A stretch of 64,000 bases of DNA from an uncultured Kordia sp. (GCF_947496985.1 NZ_CANMEZ010000011.1:1-64000), one strand, 5' to 3'; shown: positions 27,154 through 37,652, numbered from the stretch's first letter. Program-made: numbers and translations. Notes: generated by a model not told the origin, from the letters alone.

Positions 27154-27342
27154 ATGTTTAGTTCAGGTCAGTTAATTTTTGCCGCTTTTTTTGTGATTGT
27201 TTTTACTGTAATTATGATCTATTCATATAGAAAGGATATTAAACTCCATAAACGTCACTACAAAGGAAGTTTACGCATTTTAGCTGTTTTTATACTCTTC
27301 ATTATCACTATTGTAGTGATTAAGAAATTTATTGTTTCTTAA
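27154..27342 (+). CDS. Small two-helix membrane protein
   Basis: This 62-residue protein has two transmembrane helices (about 6-24 and 42-60) joined by a basic loop 'YRKDIKLHKRHYKGS'. The basic loop predicts a hairpin with both ends outside and the loop in the cytosol. The promoter match directly upstream supports it as a real gene. Function unknown; I have a vague match to short conserved flavobacterial proteins. Confidence 0.65.
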   Translation: MFSSGQLIFAAFFVIVFTVIMIYSYRKDIKLHKRHYKGSLRILAVFILFIITIVVIKKFIVS

Positions 27343-27511
27343 TACTCTCCGTTTTATTTCTCACATTTTTTCGTAAATTGTAGGAAAACTAACTACAAAC
27401 CACCATAATATAAATACGCATATTACCGTTTTTACAGTAATAGGGTTCCCAAATCATTAAAATTTATATTCGGCGCACATAGTTTGTTTGTAATTTTTAG
27501 AACCCGAACAT

Positions 27512-28126
27512 ATGATTACAGTCGCTATTGCAGAAGACCATCAAGCACTTATTGATGGTATTATGTCGTATTTAGAATACGAAGAAGATATCAATATTAT
27601 TGGACATGCCAATGATGGAGAAGCTCTTTTAAAAATTGTCCGACGCAAACAACCCAATATTGTAATTTGTGACATCCGAATGCCAAAAATGGATGGTATT
27701 ATTGCTACTTCTCTCATTAAGAAAGAGTTTCCACATATTAAAGTATTGGCATTTACGATGTATGACCAAGCGGAAGCCATTCGGCAAATGTTGGATGCAG
27801 GTGCTACAGGTTATATTTTAAAAAATTCGCCTTTGAAAGTAGTTTTGGAAGCGATTCGTACCTTATATGACAACAAATCGTATTATGATGCGAAGTTGAA
27901 TATTGAGCAAGTTTCCAAGAATAGTTCGAAATCTATTTTATCACGACGCGAAAAGGAAATTTTGGCACTCATTGCACAACGAAAGACTTCACAAGAAATT
28001 GCAGATTTACTATTTATTTCAAAATCCACGATAGATACACACCGTAAAAACATGATTCAAAAGCTCAATTTAAAAGGTGCGAATGAGTTATTGGGTTATG
28101 CTATAGAGCAAAAATATGCTTTTTAA
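27512..28126 (+). CDS. LuxR/NarL family response regulator
   Basis: This 204-residue regulator has a receiver domain with Asp54 ('VICDIRMPKMDG'), the conserved Lys in 'YILKNSPLKVV' and a C-terminal LuxR helix-turn-helix ('LSRREKEILALIAQRKTSQE', 'STIDTHRKNMIQKL'). Its likely partner is the HisKA_3 histidine kinase at 29788, but two unrelated genes lie between them. Confidence 0.93.
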   Translation: MITVAIAEDHQALIDGIMSYLEYEEDINIIGHANDGEALLKIVRRKQPNIVICDIRMPKMDGIIATSLIKKEFPHIKVLAFTMYDQAEAIRQMLDAGATGYILKNSPLKVVLEAIRTLYDNKSYYDAKLNIEQVSKNSSKSILSRREKEILALIAQRKTSQEIADLLFISKSTIDTHRKNMIQKLNLKGANELLGYAIEQKYAF

Positions 28127-28215
28127 GGTTGTGGATTGTAAGAATCCCTATGTGTAGGTATGTTTTGGTTTTAGGAATTTTGAGAGGTTTGTAGTATAAA
28201 TGTAAAATTGATATT

Positions 28216-29214
28216 ATGAGTTATTATCCTAGAGAAATAGTCGATTGTTATTTAGAAAAAAAACATGAAGATTTATTAAATGTACCTAATGCAGAATCAA
28301 TATATGTTGCATCCGTGCCAAAAGATTTGGCAAATAATAAATTTTACATTGAAAGAGGCATTTATTATAATGATAATACAATGAGTCGCAATAAAATTCT
28401 TCTACAAGATAATTTAGTCTTAAAAGAATGTATAAAAAAATACAATAAAACAGGCATTAGAAAAGAAAAAATTGTCATAGATGAAATTGAAAAAATCAAT
28501 ATAGAAAAGAAAGATACAGGTCTATTTCGACTTCAAAACTCCAAGAAGATAAGACCTATAGTTGGAGGAATAGAAATTGGTCACAGACACGACAGAAGTG
28601 GGACTTTGGGGGCTATAATACTTTGTGAAGGAACTGGAAGCAGAAAATATATTTTGTCAAATTATCATGTTATGATGTCTAGCGAAGATTTTGTTCAAGA
28701 TAAATTACTTTTCCAACCATCGCTTTCATCACACGAAACTAGGTATGTAAATTATTGTAATATAATTGCAAAGGTTAGTTATGGTCATTTTGGTAAATAT
28801 GCAGATGTTGCTTTGGCAGAAATTATTAACAATACTCGAAGTGCAAGAGGAATTATTAACTATAAAAAAACAATTAATGGAATTGGTGCTCCATATCTTA
28901 ATCAAGAAGTTTTTTTATACGGCGCATCTTCAGGTTTTAATAAAGGAAATATAAGATCTACTAATACTTTTGTAAAGTTTAGAACACCATGGAAGGGCAA
29001 TAATTTTTACACACTTAAGAATCAAATTCTAACAAATAACATGAGTAGAGATGGTGATTCAGGCAGTTTATTAATAGATAACGAAAATAATAAAGCAGTT
29101 GGTCTTTTGATTGGAGGTGATGGTAAAAGTTTTTCAATATATAATAACTTTAAATATATTTTCAATCAAGATTATGAAAATATGCCTAATATAAAATTTA
29201 AAAAATTCATTTAA
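28216..29214 (+). CDS. Trypsin-like (S1-fold) serine protease without signal peptide
   Basis: This 332-residue protein has a complete chymotrypsin-type triad: His151 in 'LSNYHVM', Asp197 in 'YADVALAEI' and Ser282 in 'SRDGDSGSLLI'. 'KAVGLLIGGDG' follows as the usual C-terminal barrel strand. Residues 1-110 form an extra helical/charged N-terminal region of unknown role. No signal peptide or membrane helix is seen, so it should act in the cytosol, which is unusual for this fold. It is 89 bp after the response-regulator gene and 14 bp before an unknown gene. Its codons look more AT-rich than those of its neighbours. Confidence 0.8.
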   Translation: MSYYPREIVDCYLEKKHEDLLNVPNAESIYVASVPKDLANNKFYIERGIYYNDNTMSRNKILLQDNLVLKECIKKYNKTGIRKEKIVIDEIEKINIEKKDTGLFRLQNSKKIRPIVGGIEIGHRHDRSGTLGAIILCEGTGSRKYILSNYHVMMSSEDFVQDKLLFQPSLSSHETRYVNYCNIIAKVSYGHFGKYADVALAEIINNTRSARGIINYKKTINGIGAPYLNQEVFLYGASSGFNKGNIRSTNTFVKFRTPWKGNNFYTLKNQILTNNMSRDGDSGSLLIDNENNKAVGLLIGGDGKSFSIYNNFKYIFNQDYENMPNIKFKKFI

Positions 29215-29228
29215 ACAAAGTAATAGTT

Positions 29229-29795
29229 ATGAGTAAAGTATTTATTGATATAGAAAATGAAGGTACATACATATTGTCAGATGTAGTTTGTACTTCAGGA
29301 GGTTTTGAAGTTATAGGAACATTCAATGATTGGCAAGAAGTAAATGGTCAATATTTTGCAAACTCTATAAATTTAGGATTAGTTAATGTTAGAAGAGATA
29401 ATTTGTTACATATTTCAAAAGCCAATTACTGTATACAAAAGAAAAGATTTGAAATACATGTTGAAACTGTTTATGATGCTAGAAATATAAACCATAAACT
29501 AAATTATAAAAAAGCAGGAGTAGAAGAGTTTAAATTTCCTGAAGGTATAGAAACTGAAGTAATAGTAGTAATTTTAATATATAATTCTGATATAGCTGTT
29601 AAGGAGGTTGTGTATGAAGTTTGTGGAACTTTAGCTAGGGAATGTTTAAAGTTTCCTAGACCAAAAGACGCATGCAACAACTTAGCTTCTTTAAAACGTA
29701 ATGAAGGAAAGATTATTAATGAAATTGAAATAGATTGCGATAGTCCAGGTTTTGATCCAAAACGTAAAAAAGGAAATATACTCGTAGGTGGATAA
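29229..29795 (+). CDS. Unknown protein paired with the serine protease
   Basis: This 188-residue protein has no signal peptide. It appears beta-rich in the first 120 residues ('FIDIENEGTYILSDVV', 'GTFNDWQEVNGQYF'). The cysteine-containing C-terminal half has 'EVCGTLARECLKFPRPKDAC' and ends 'KKGNILVGG'. I do not recognise a family. It starts 14 bp after the protease and overlaps the histidine-kinase start by 8 bp, so the three are probably translated from one mRNA. A substrate, inhibitor or adaptor role for the protease is possible but unproven. Confidence 0.7.
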   Translation: MSKVFIDIENEGTYILSDVVCTSGGFEVIGTFNDWQEVNGQYFANSINLGLVNVRRDNLLHISKANYCIQKKRFEIHVETVYDARNINHKLNYKKAGVEEFKFPEGIETEVIVVILIYNSDIAVKEVVYEVCGTLARECLKFPRPKDACNNLASLKRNEGKIINEIEIDCDSPGFDPKRKKGNILVGG

Positions 29796-31539
29796 AAAAA
29801 CTCTAAAACATAACACAAAACAAATTTTATTACTAGTTAGTTTTTTACTAACTAGTTTTTTGCATTCTCAAAATATTGATTTTGAAAATGCTCTATCATT
29901 TTATGAAATAGAAAAATATCAAGAAAGTTTAAATGAATTAAACAAAATTGATACATTAAATATTTCTGATTATGATAAAGCCACTTGGTATTTTTATTAT
30001 GCTGATGTACAATCTATTCTAGATAAACATGATAAAGCTTATCAATATAGTCGTAAAGCCGAACAAATTTTTGAATCTCTTAATGAACGAGAGGATGCTA
30101 TTGATACAAAATTCCTAATTTTAAGTATCGTAGATCATCAAAATTCTTTAGGATATGATGAGCAACCAATAATTGATGATATTTTATCGTATGCTGTAGA
30201 AGAAAATGATTCAATTACATTAATGAAAATTTATTTTAGAATAGGTCACACTTTCACTCTAAATGACAATCGAGAGAAGGCTATTCATTATTATCGTACA
30301 ATTCTTAAAAACACAAATGATAGCTTAAATATTGCATATGCCAATATGAACGTGGGAACTGTTTATTCAACTATAACACCTACAAATCAAGATTCTTCGT
30401 TATATTATTCAAAAAAAGCAATTACCACTTTAATCAAACAAAATGACTTAGAAATCCTAGCAGCTAACTACAATAATCAGGCTGAAGCATATTATTACAA
30501 AAAAGAATATAGGAAAGCCATTCAATATCTTTTAAAAGCTGATTCAATTAATTTGAATAAAAACGATAAAAAAACGAGAATCATTTTTTATGAACATTTA
30601 GCAAAAAATTATGATAGCATAAGAGATTATCAAAAAGCAATGTTGTATTACAGAAAAAAGATGAAGCTTTCGGATAGCATTAATGACTTGAGTCAAAATT
30701 TGAATATCATAGATATAAATGAAAAATATAAAAGCGTAGAATTAAAAGCGGAAGCTACAAAGAAAAACACGCAACTCATAATTTCTTTAATAGTTCTCGC
30801 CTTAGTTATCATCTCCGCATATCTCCTCCAAAAAAATACACGTAAGAAACAATTGCTTGCTGAACAAGCGAAAGATTTAGAAGCTCAAAAAGTGACTAAC
30901 TTATTAAAAGAACAAGAACTTGCAAGTATAGATGCTATGATTGCAGGACAGGAAAAAGAGCGACAACGGATTGCAGAAGATTTACACGATGATTTGGGTG
31001 GATTGATGGCAACGATTAATTTACATCTAGAAAATATCGGTTCTGAAAATAATCCGAAAGCATTGGATAAAACGAAAACTTTACTTGGCGAAGCCTATGA
31101 AAAAATTCGAAGTATTTCACATATAAAAAATGCCGGCGTAATGGCTAGCAAAGGTTTATTGCTTGCTGTAAATGATATGGCGGCGAAAGTTAACGCATCC
31201 AACCAAATTCATATTGAAGTGATTGATTATGGGCTGAATGAACGCCTTGAAAATTCCCTAGAATTATCATTATTCCGAATGATTCAAGAATTGATTACGA
31301 ATATTATCAAACATGCGGAAGCCACAAGAGCCACGATTCAATTGACACAACATTCGCAAGATCTAAATATTATTGTGGAAGACAATGGAAAAGGTTTTGA
31401 CTCCAAGAATATAGAAGCAACTGGAATTGGTTTAGCAAATATTGAAAAACGCGTAATTCATCTAAACGGAAAACTTACTATTGACAGTACCTTGAAAAAA
31501 GGAACAACTATTTTGATTGATATTCCACTAGACAAGTAA
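29788..31539 (+). CDS. TPR-containing sensor histidine kinase (HisKA_3 type)
   Basis: This 583-residue kinase has a signal/anchor (about 12-28) and an extracytoplasmic TPR region (35-300, e.g. 'KEYRKAIQYLLKADSINL'). One transmembrane helix lies at 330-347, followed by a coiled linker and a HisKA_3 domain with phospho-His400 ('RIAEDLHDDLGG'). The HATPase domain contains 'NIIKHAEAT', 'VEDNGKGFD' and 'GIGLANIEKRV'. The start is GTG, overlapping the upstream stop by 8 bp. It probably signals to the NarL-type regulator at 27512. Its stop codon abuts the stop of the convergent ade gene with no gap. Confidence 0.93.
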   Translation: MDKKTLKHNTKQILLLVSFLLTSFLHSQNIDFENALSFYEIEKYQESLNELNKIDTLNISDYDKATWYFYYADVQSILDKHDKAYQYSRKAEQIFESLNEREDAIDTKFLILSIVDHQNSLGYDEQPIIDDILSYAVEENDSITLMKIYFRIGHTFTLNDNREKAIHYYRTILKNTNDSLNIAYANMNVGTVYSTITPTNQDSSLYYSKKAITTLIKQNDLEILAANYNNQAEAYYYKKEYRKAIQYLLKADSINLNKNDKKTRIIFYEHLAKNYDSIRDYQKAMLYYRKKMKLSDSINDLSQNLNIIDINEKYKSVELKAEATKKNTQLIISLIVLALVIISAYLLQKNTRKKQLLAEQAKDLEAQKVTNLLKEQELASIDAMIAGQEKERQRIAEDLHDDLGGLMATINLHLENIGSENNPKALDKTKTLLGEAYEKIRSISHIKNAGVMASKGLLLAVNDMAAKVNASNQIHIEVIDYGLNERLENSLELSLFRMIQELITNIIKHAEATRATIQLTQHSQDLNIIVEDNGKGFDSKNIEATGIGLANIEKRVIHLNGKLTIDSTLKKGTTILIDIPLDK

Positions 31540-33159
31540 TTAAACTTCCAATGAAGTAAATTCAAAAGTAGTTCCGTTAAATAATCCTTTATCGCTTAGT
31601 TTTAACGACGGAATTACTAATAATGCCATAAACGATAACGTCATATACGGTGCGCGTAAAGTACTTCCCATTTGTTTGGCTAATTTATCCAACTCTGCGT
31701 ACTCCTCACCTATTTCCCAACCTGTTTTTGCGCTCATAATTCCTGCAACAGGTAAGGAAACTACTTTTTCAGTTGTGCTTGAAACGGCACAAATTCCACC
31801 TTTGTTTTCAATCAGAAGGTTTACTGCTTTGCAGATGGCTTCATCGGAAACTCCAACCGCAATTATATTATGTGAATCATGCCCAACAGACGAAGCAATT
31901 GCACCTTCTTTCAATCCAAAATTCTTGATAAACGCCATTGCTGGTGCATCATCATTGTAACGATTGACAACTGTCATTTTGAGAATATCTTTTTCAGTAT
32001 TTGAAACCAAATTTCCATCTTGAATCAAATTATCAAGAATCAACTCGTTTGTAACCAATTCACCATCTAATGCTTCAATGACACGAATTTGACTTTTTGT
32101 TGCTTTTACCTGAAAATCAATGATTTCTTTTTTAGATGTATTGAAATTATTCAGAATTTCGAATGGAACACTTTCTATGTGCGAATTTCCATTTGAAGCA
32201 ACACAAATTCCATTGATGTACGTTTCTAATACTTTGAAATTTTTCAAATCTTCTAATACTATAAAATCAGCAACATCATTTATTTGTAATTGCCCAACAT
32301 CTAAATTATAATGCTTTACAGGGTTTATACAAGCAGTCTGCAATACTTTAAACACATCAACTCCTTTTGCTACAGCACGTGCGCATAATTCGTTAATATG
32401 TCCCACTAATAAATCATCAGGATGTTTGTCATCTGAACAAAACATCATTTCATTATAATGTTCATCCAACAGAGGAATTAACGCCTCAAAGTTTTTGGCG
32501 GCACTTCCTTCACGAATGATCACTTTCATACCCTTTTGCAATTTTTCTAATGCTTCATCATAGGTAAAACATTCATGATCTGTAGAAATTCCTGCGGAAA
32601 TATATTTTGAAACATCATCTCCTCGTAAACCTGGCGCATGTCCGTCCACTGGTTTATTAAAATGTTTTGCCCAAGCTATTTTTTTCATCACTTCAGCAGC
32701 ATCAAATAATACTCCTGGATAGTTCATCATTTCTGCCAAATACTTTATTTCTGGCTTCGCCAATAATTCTTTTATATCATCCGAATCAATGATAGCTCCT
32801 GCAGATTCAAAACTCGTTGCAGGCACACAAGAAGGTGCGCCAAAGTTGAACTTAAATGGAACTTTTTTTCCATTTTCAATCATAAACTCTACACCTGCTT
32901 TTCCCAATACATTGGCAATTTCGTGTGGATCAGAAACCGTTGCTACTGTTCCGTGTAATACTGCCAAACGTGCAAACTCAGAAGGCACTAACATCGAACT
33001 TTCTATATGGATATGTGCATCTACAAAACCAGGAATGATATAGTTTTCTGCATTGTGATCTTTTTCTACAATACTTATAATTTTTCCAGCTTCAACGTGA
33101 ATTTCTCCTTTGTAGATTTTTTTATTTGCAATATCTACGATGTTTCCTTGCTTGATCAT
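31540..33159 (-). CDS. ade: Adenine deaminase
   Basis: This 539-residue amidohydrolase has the metal motif '[14 protein letters not shown]' (about 42-55), 'DGHAPGLRG', 'STDHEC' and '[12 protein letters not shown]'. It also has the C-terminal adenine-deaminase domain ('[12 protein letters not shown]'). It converts adenine to hypoxanthine in purine salvage. It lies downstream of the M49 gene, but a terminator stands between, so it is probably transcribed separately. Confidence 0.95.
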   Translation of the reverse strand: MIKQGNIVDIANKKIYKGEIHVEAGKIISIVEKDHNAENYIIPGFVDAHIHIESSMLVPSEFARLAVLHGTVATVSDPHEIANVLGKAGVEFMIENGKKVPFKFNFGAPSCVPATSFESAGAIIDSDDIKELLAKPEIKYLAEMMNYPGVLFDAAEVMKKIAWAKHFNKPVDGHAPGLRGDDVSKYISAGISTDHECFTYDEALEKLQKGMKVIIREGSAAKNFEALIPLLDEHYNEMMFCSDDKHPDDLLVGHINELCARAVAKGVDVFKVLQTACINPVKHYNLDVGQLQINDVADFIVLEDLKNFKVLETYINGICVASNGNSHIESVPFEILNNFNTSKKEIIDFQVKATKSQIRVIEALDGELVTNELILDNLIQDGNLVSNTEKDILKMTVVNRYNDDAPAMAFIKNFGLKEGAIASSVGHDSHNIIAVGVSDEAICKAVNLLIENKGGICAVSSTTEKVVSLPVAGIMSAKTGWEIGEEYAELDKLAKQMGSTLRAPYMTLSFMALLVIPSLKLSDKGLFNGTTFEFTSLEV

Positions 33160-33174
33160 GAGTTTATGTGGTAT

Positions 33175-33204
33175 AAAAAAGGATGCACGAATGCACCCTT
33201 TTAA
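33175..33204 (-). terminator. Terminator after M49 peptidase gene
   Basis: On the minus strand AAAAGGGTGCA and TGCATCCTTTT pair (one G-U) around a TTCG tetraloop, followed by Ts. TTCG loops make unusually stable hairpins. Confidence 0.8.
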
Positions 33205-33230
33205 ATTATATGTAAATATAGTTCTAAATT

Positions 33231-35285
33231 TTATTTCTTGTCAGTTAAGAAACTATAATTCTTAGTATAGTATAACATTTGATTGTCAAATGCAGCTGGT
33301 TGCTGAATTTTGATTGCTGTAATTTCTCCTTCTTCGTTTGTTTCAGGTGTTAATACAGGATTTGCAAATCCACTATATGGAGCTGATTTAAAAGCTTCAT
33401 TACGCTTTAAAACCTCAGCATGAATCTTTTGATCTACTTTTACTCCGTATCCTTCTACTAAAGCACGAGCAGCTTCAAAATCTCCTTCTGATTTGATACG
33501 TTGTGTCTCACGTAATAATTGTCCGAATAATTCACGAAGTTTTACATAATCATTGATATTGAAATATGTTTTTCCATCACGAGTTACCTTTTCAATTACG
33601 TTATCTTTTGCTCCTTTTTCAAAAACCCAAGCAGAGACCCATTGTCTGTTTACCATGTGATCTTCTTCTACATCATCACCAAGATTTAAACGAATTAATT
33701 GTGTCATTAAACCATTTCTGATATAACCATCATAGGCAGCTTTCCCTACACCTTCAGTATCTTCTACTAATCCAAGTTCTTTTAGTTTTGGGTCCATTAA
33801 ATAGTATAATCCAACTAAATCTGCTCTTCCTTCTTCCATTGTAGAAGCGTAGTTTTTCAATGTTTCTTTTGGCTGACCAACTCCTTTATTGATTTGTCCA
33901 GAAGCATGACCTATTACTTCGTGTAAAGCTGTGTGTAATTTATCAGCTAATTTTCCGTATTTCTCTTCTAATTGATATTCTTCATCATCATGCACAAACT
34001 CTTTTAATCTTCCAGATCCACCTGCTTGTGCATATGCATTGATTACATTCCCTAAAGAAACTGATTTTGAACCATGCTCTTGACGAATCCAGTTGTTGTT
34101 TGGTAAGTTTACACCAATTGGCGTACTTGGTGAAGCATCTCCAGCTTCTCCTGCTACGTTTACTGTTTTATAAGAAACTCCTACTACACTATCTTTTTTA
34201 TGACTTTCTACTAATGGTGAATTGTCTTCAAACCATTGTGCATTTTCAGATAATACTGCCATTTTTTTAGACATGTCAAAATCTTTGATTTGTACAATTG
34301 TTTCATACGAACCTCTGTATCCTTTTGGATCGTTGTATACTTCAATAAATCCATTGATCCAATCAATATTTCCTTCTGTAGAAGTTGACCAAGAAATACA
34401 ATATTTATCCCATGTATCTAAACTTCCTGTTTTGTAATATTCAATTAATAAACCTAAAGTTTCTGCTTGCTTTTCGTTTTCGGCAACACCTTTTGCTTTT
34501 TCCAACCAATAAATGATTTTATCAATAGCAGCTCCGTACATTCCGCCAGATTTCCATACTTTCTCTACTAGTTTTCCGTTTTCACGAACTAACTTAGAGT
34601 TTAATCCTGCTTCTACTGGTTGTCCTTCAGGGCCTTTGTATGCTGTTTTGTAAAACTCTTCTACATCTGCACTTGTAATATCTGGACCGTAAAAGTTAAC
34701 TGCAGATACTAATACATTATCTACACCGTCTTTTTTGTTTACTTTTTTATTGTCTTTATCATTAAAGATTACCTCTAAAGCTTCGCCTTTTAGCGTTGTT
34801 TTTGTGTCTGCTAATATAGTCTCTAAGTATCCTTTTGAAAATTCAGGTGTTAACTTATCATTTGAGTAATGATGGTGAATTCCGTTTGAAAACCAAACAC
34901 GTTTTATATATGTTTCAAAAGCTTTCCAATCGTCAGATTCTTTATCGCCTTCATAGTTTGCGTATACATTTTCTAGCGCTTCTCTAATCGTTAAATTATG
35001 ACGATAGTTTTGATCCCACATAATATCTCTACCTGAAAGCCCGGCTTGCGTTAAGTAGTATACTAATTTTTGTTCCTTCAAAGTCAATTCATCAAATCCA
35101 GGAATTTCGTAACGTAATACTTTTACATCTGCAAATTGTTCTACTTGGAAATCCATTTTTCCGTTTTCGGCTACTTCTATAAATTTCGGTTCATAAGGAT
35201 CTACCTTAACTTCTGCTGCTTTTTCTGCACAAGAAAATAACATTCCAGCTGCTAAAACTACTCCTGCAATTGATTTTAATTTCAT
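33231..35285 (-). CDS. M49 (dipeptidyl-peptidase III-like) lipoprotein
   Basis: This 684-residue zinc peptidase has a lipobox (LAAGMLFSC, Cys19), the M49 zinc motif HEVIGH (455-460) and the second metal motif as 'EEGRADLVG' (from 484; EECRAE in classic members). Such proteins remove dipeptides from N-termini. In Bacteroidota databases they are sometimes mislabelled dihydrofolate reductase. The frame extends upstream to 35348, but the ATG at 35285 begins exactly at the lipoprotein signal and is chosen. Lipid anchoring outside the cytosol is inferred and differs from cytosolic eukaryotic DPP III. Confidence 0.9.
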   Translation of the reverse strand: MKLKSIAGVVLAAGMLFSCAEKAAEVKVDPYEPKFIEVAENGKMDFQVEQFADVKVLRYEIPGFDELTLKEQKLVYYLTQAGLSGRDIMWDQNYRHNLTIREALENVYANYEGDKESDDWKAFETYIKRVWFSNGIHHHYSNDKLTPEFSKGYLETILADTKTTLKGEALEVIFNDKDNKKVNKKDGVDNVLVSAVNFYGPDITSADVEEFYKTAYKGPEGQPVEAGLNSKLVRENGKLVEKVWKSGGMYGAAIDKIIYWLEKAKGVAENEKQAETLGLLIEYYKTGSLDTWDKYCISWSTSTEGNIDWINGFIEVYNDPKGYRGSYETIVQIKDFDMSKKMAVLSENAQWFEDNSPLVESHKKDSVVGVSYKTVNVAGEAGDASPSTPIGVNLPNNNWIRQEHGSKSVSLGNVINAYAQAGGSGRLKEFVHDDEEYQLEEKYGKLADKLHTALHEVIGHASGQINKGVGQPKETLKNYASTMEEGRADLVGLYYLMDPKLKELGLVEDTEGVGKAAYDGYIRNGLMTQLIRLNLGDDVEEDHMVNRQWVSAWVFEKGAKDNVIEKVTRDGKTYFNINDYVKLRELFGQLLRETQRIKSEGDFEAARALVEGYGVKVDQKIHAEVLKRNEAFKSAPYSGFANPVLTPETNEEGEITAIKIQQPAAFDNQMLYYTKNYSFLTDKK

Positions 35286-35450
35286 TTGTTCGTTTTTATT
35301 GTTTTTGTTTTGGTCTGATGTTACATTCATCATCTCTTCAAAATACATGAGAGCATTTTAGTAATGAATGTTTCACTTGTTTTTTTATTTGATTTTAGAA
35401 ATATGAAAAAGAAAACGCTTTTTTAATGTAAAATCGCTATTCTCTTGCCA

Positions 35451-35458
35451 CAAATGTA
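35451..35458 (-). promoter_or_regulatory. Candidate -7 element for M49 gene
   Basis: TACATTTG on the minus strand matches TAnnTTTG. It lies 165 bp upstream of the start, which implies a long leader, and no -33 element is evident. Confidence 0.3.
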
Positions 35459-35521
35459 ATCAATTCACTAAAACATTAAAAATTTGTACATTAGCAATAC
35501 TAACTAAACAACCCGAACAAT

Positions 35522-36568
35522 ATGAAAATTTTAAAATACTCACTGTTATTACTACTTGTAGTGTTAGTTGCTGGTGCTATATACGTAGCTACTAGACCAA
35601 GTGATTATGACGTAGTCAGAAGCAAAGTTATTAAAGCTCCTATACATATGGTCTTTAATAATGTAAATGATTTTAAAAACTGGGAAAAATGGGGACCTTG
35701 GCATGAAACAGATACTACTATTGTGGTAACCTATAATGAACAAACCTCAGGAGTTGGCGCTAATTATTCTTGGACAAGTAAAGATGGACCTGGAAAAATG
35801 AAAACTGTCAGCTTAACACAGAATAAATCCATAGAACAAGTTTTACAGTTTGCTGATTATTCTCCAACAGACGTTTATTGGAATTTTGAAGAAGTTCCAG
35901 AAGGAACCAAAGTGAGTTGGGGAATGAAAAACGATAAGACTGAATTTGTTTTTAAAATATTTGCCATATTAGGTGGTGGAATGGACAAAATGCTTGGTGA
36001 TATGGAAGTAATAGGACTTGACAATATTGAACGCGAAGTATTAGCTGAATTGGAAAAAAATCCTCCTCAAACGTTTCGTTTAGGTGAAGTTTCTCAACAA
36101 GATGCAACAGCAAAACAATTTATTGGTTATTATCAAGAAATGAGTACTGAAGCAAGCTTAGAGGAAATGTCTAAGTTATTTATGCAAAACATGCCAAAAG
36201 CAGGTCAGTACGCTGCAGTAAATAAATTAGAAAATTATGTACCTGGATCATTGTATACGAAATGGGATGAAGAAACTAAAGAAGCTGAGTTTTATATTGG
36301 ACTTCTAGTTGATAGCCAAGATGCATTACCCAAAGCAGATGGAATGATTACTACACCAATGTCAGCCGGAAAGATTGTAAAGATTTCAAAATTTGGTCAG
36401 TATGGAGTTGGAGATATGGAAGCGCATGGAAAGATTGCTAAATATATGGCTGAAAACAACTTGGTTCCTGTGGGACATGTATGGGAGTTATATGTAAATG
36501 ATCCTATGTCTGTAAAACCTTCAGCTATACAAACTGATATTTACTATGCTGTAAAAACAGCTGAGTAA
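35522..36568 (+). CDS. Membrane-anchored SRPBCC plus GyrI-like domain protein
   Basis: This 348-residue protein has an N-terminal transmembrane helix (residues 5-25). An SRPBCC (START-like) ligand-binding domain (about 30-170, 'VIKAPIHMVFNNVNDFKNWE') is followed by a GyrI-like effector-binding domain (about 190-347). Both domains bind small hydrophobic ligands in other proteins. Fusions of this kind occur in flavobacteria, with unknown function. The protein is probably anchored with both domains outside or inside the membrane; orientation is not clear. Confidence 0.85.
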   Translation: MKILKYSLLLLLVVLVAGAIYVATRPSDYDVVRSKVIKAPIHMVFNNVNDFKNWEKWGPWHETDTTIVVTYNEQTSGVGANYSWTSKDGPGKMKTVSLTQNKSIEQVLQFADYSPTDVYWNFEEVPEGTKVSWGMKNDKTEFVFKIFAILGGGMDKMLGDMEVIGLDNIEREVLAELEKNPPQTFRLGEVSQQDATAKQFIGYYQEMSTEASLEEMSKLFMQNMPKAGQYAAVNKLENYVPGSLYTKWDEETKEAEFYIGLLVDSQDALPKADGMITTPMSAGKIVKISKFGQYGVGDMEAHGKIAKYMAENNLVPVGHVWELYVNDPMSVKPSAIQTDIYYAVKTAE

Positions 36569-36585
36569 AAGAATATTTTTTTAAG

Positions 36586-36632
36586 AAGATTGTCTAAATG
36601 ATCAGAATGATTACTTTTAGACAATCTTTTTT
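36586..36632 (+). terminator. Terminator after SRPBCC/GyrI gene
   Basis: A 13-bp stem (AAGATTGTCTAAA at 36586-36598, TTTAGACAATCTT at 36616-36628) is followed by Ts. Confidence 0.8.
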
Positions 36633-36678
36633 AGTTAGACCAAATTGAAAACAGTGTGTGATTGCACAAAACAAACAA

Positions 36679-37050
36679 ATGAAACAGCTTTTTTTAGTTT
36701 TTATTGGTGGCGGATTCGGAAGTGCTTTGCGATTTCTATTAGGAAAATATCTCAATAGTACTACAACAGGAATTCCTTATGGAACCTTTGCTGCAAATAT
36801 TTTAGGAAGCTTACTCATAGGAATTATTTTAGGAATGGCTGTAAAAAATGAAGCTATAAGTCAGCAACACACTTTATTACTTGCCACAGGTTTTTGTGGC
36901 GGATTCACTACGTTTTCCACATTTGCCTATGAGAATCATGTTTTTTTAAAATCGGGTGATTTTATGACATTCTTTCTTTATACAATTGCAAGCTTTATTG
37001 TAGGCTTTTCAGCTGTATTTTTAGGAATGTATGTTGTAAAATATTTTTAA
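36679..37050 (+). CDS. crcB: Fluoride channel CrcB/Fluc
   Basis: This 123-residue, four-helix protein has the signature 'GGGFGSALRFLLGKYLN' near the N-terminus and 'GFCGGFTTFSTFAYEN' in the third helix, which carries the fluoride-coordinating Phe/Thr residues. Dual-topology dimers export fluoride. A GTG seven codons upstream (36658) is in frame, but the ATG is preferred for the typical N-terminus. No fluoride-riboswitch motif is visible upstream. Its 3' end overlaps that of the convergent DUF1684 gene by 4 bp. Confidence 0.93.
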   Translation: MKQLFLVFIGGGFGSALRFLLGKYLNSTTTGIPYGTFAANILGSLLIGIILGMAVKNEAISQQHTLLLATGFCGGFTTFSTFAYENHVFLKSGDFMTFFLYTIASFIVGFSAVFLGMYVVKYF

Positions 37051-37652
37051 TGCTTTTTATATGCTTTTACTCCTGCATTAATTTCTGTAGCTAAGAAATT
37101 TACTCTTGGCGGAATTGGGCAGGAATAACGATCGTTGTATGCGCAATAAGGATTGTATGCATTATTAAAGTTAATTTCAATAGTATTTCCTGATGGGATT
37201 TTCAAATCGATATAACGTCCACCTCCATAACTGGCAAACCCATTAGTTTCATCTGTAAAAGGAAGAAACAAGTAATCTTTATATTCAGGATCTTTCTCTG
37301 GATCTTGACTTTGATATATTTCTAACGAAAATTCTTTTCCATTAATCGTAAATGTTGCAATTCCATAACATCTATACATTGGTGTTCGTGTCGTAGAAGT
37401 TGCCATTTTGAACGCTTTTGCTTCTGGTGTCAGTTTAAAACTTGCAGTTACTTTTAGTTTTTCATTTACAGGAAAAAACTCCAAAGCTTTAAATGTTTTT
37501 AAATCTTTTTTTGTCAATGGTGATGTAGATGCATCTTTATAAAAAGCATTCAATTCTTGTTGAAATTCTGTTTTTCCAATAATCTCTTTTTTACCTTGTG
37601 AACAACTCACATTAAACATCAATACACAAAGAACTACAACTATTTTTTTCAT
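37047..37652 (-). CDS. DUF1684 domain-containing lipoprotein
   Basis: This 201-residue lipoprotein (MLMFNVSC, Cys17) has the DUF1684 C-terminal signature 'YGGGRYIDLKIPSGNTIEIN' and 'NPYCAYNDRYSCPIPPRVN'. The family is widespread and of unknown function, with a conserved tyrosine/cysteine/proline-rich end. It overlaps crcB tail to tail. Confidence 0.88.
   Translation of the reverse strand: MKKIVVVLCVLMFNVSCSQGKKEIIGKTEFQQELNAFYKDASTSPLTKKDLKTFKALEFFPVNEKLKVTASFKLTPEAKAFKMATSTTRTPMYRCYGIATFTINGKEFSLEIYQSQDPEKDPEYKDYLFLPFTDETNGFASYGGGRYIDLKIPSGNTIEINFNNAYNPYCAYNDRYSCPIPPRVNFLATEINAGVKAYKKH

Noticed and set aside
33007-33204. Plus-strand frames inside ade, M49 and other long genes
   Set aside because: They are antisense shadows of well-supported genes and have no domain.
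36569-36678. Fluoride riboswitch ahead of crcB
   Set aside because: No conserved riboswitch core motif is visible, and the region is taken up by the terminator of the previous gene.
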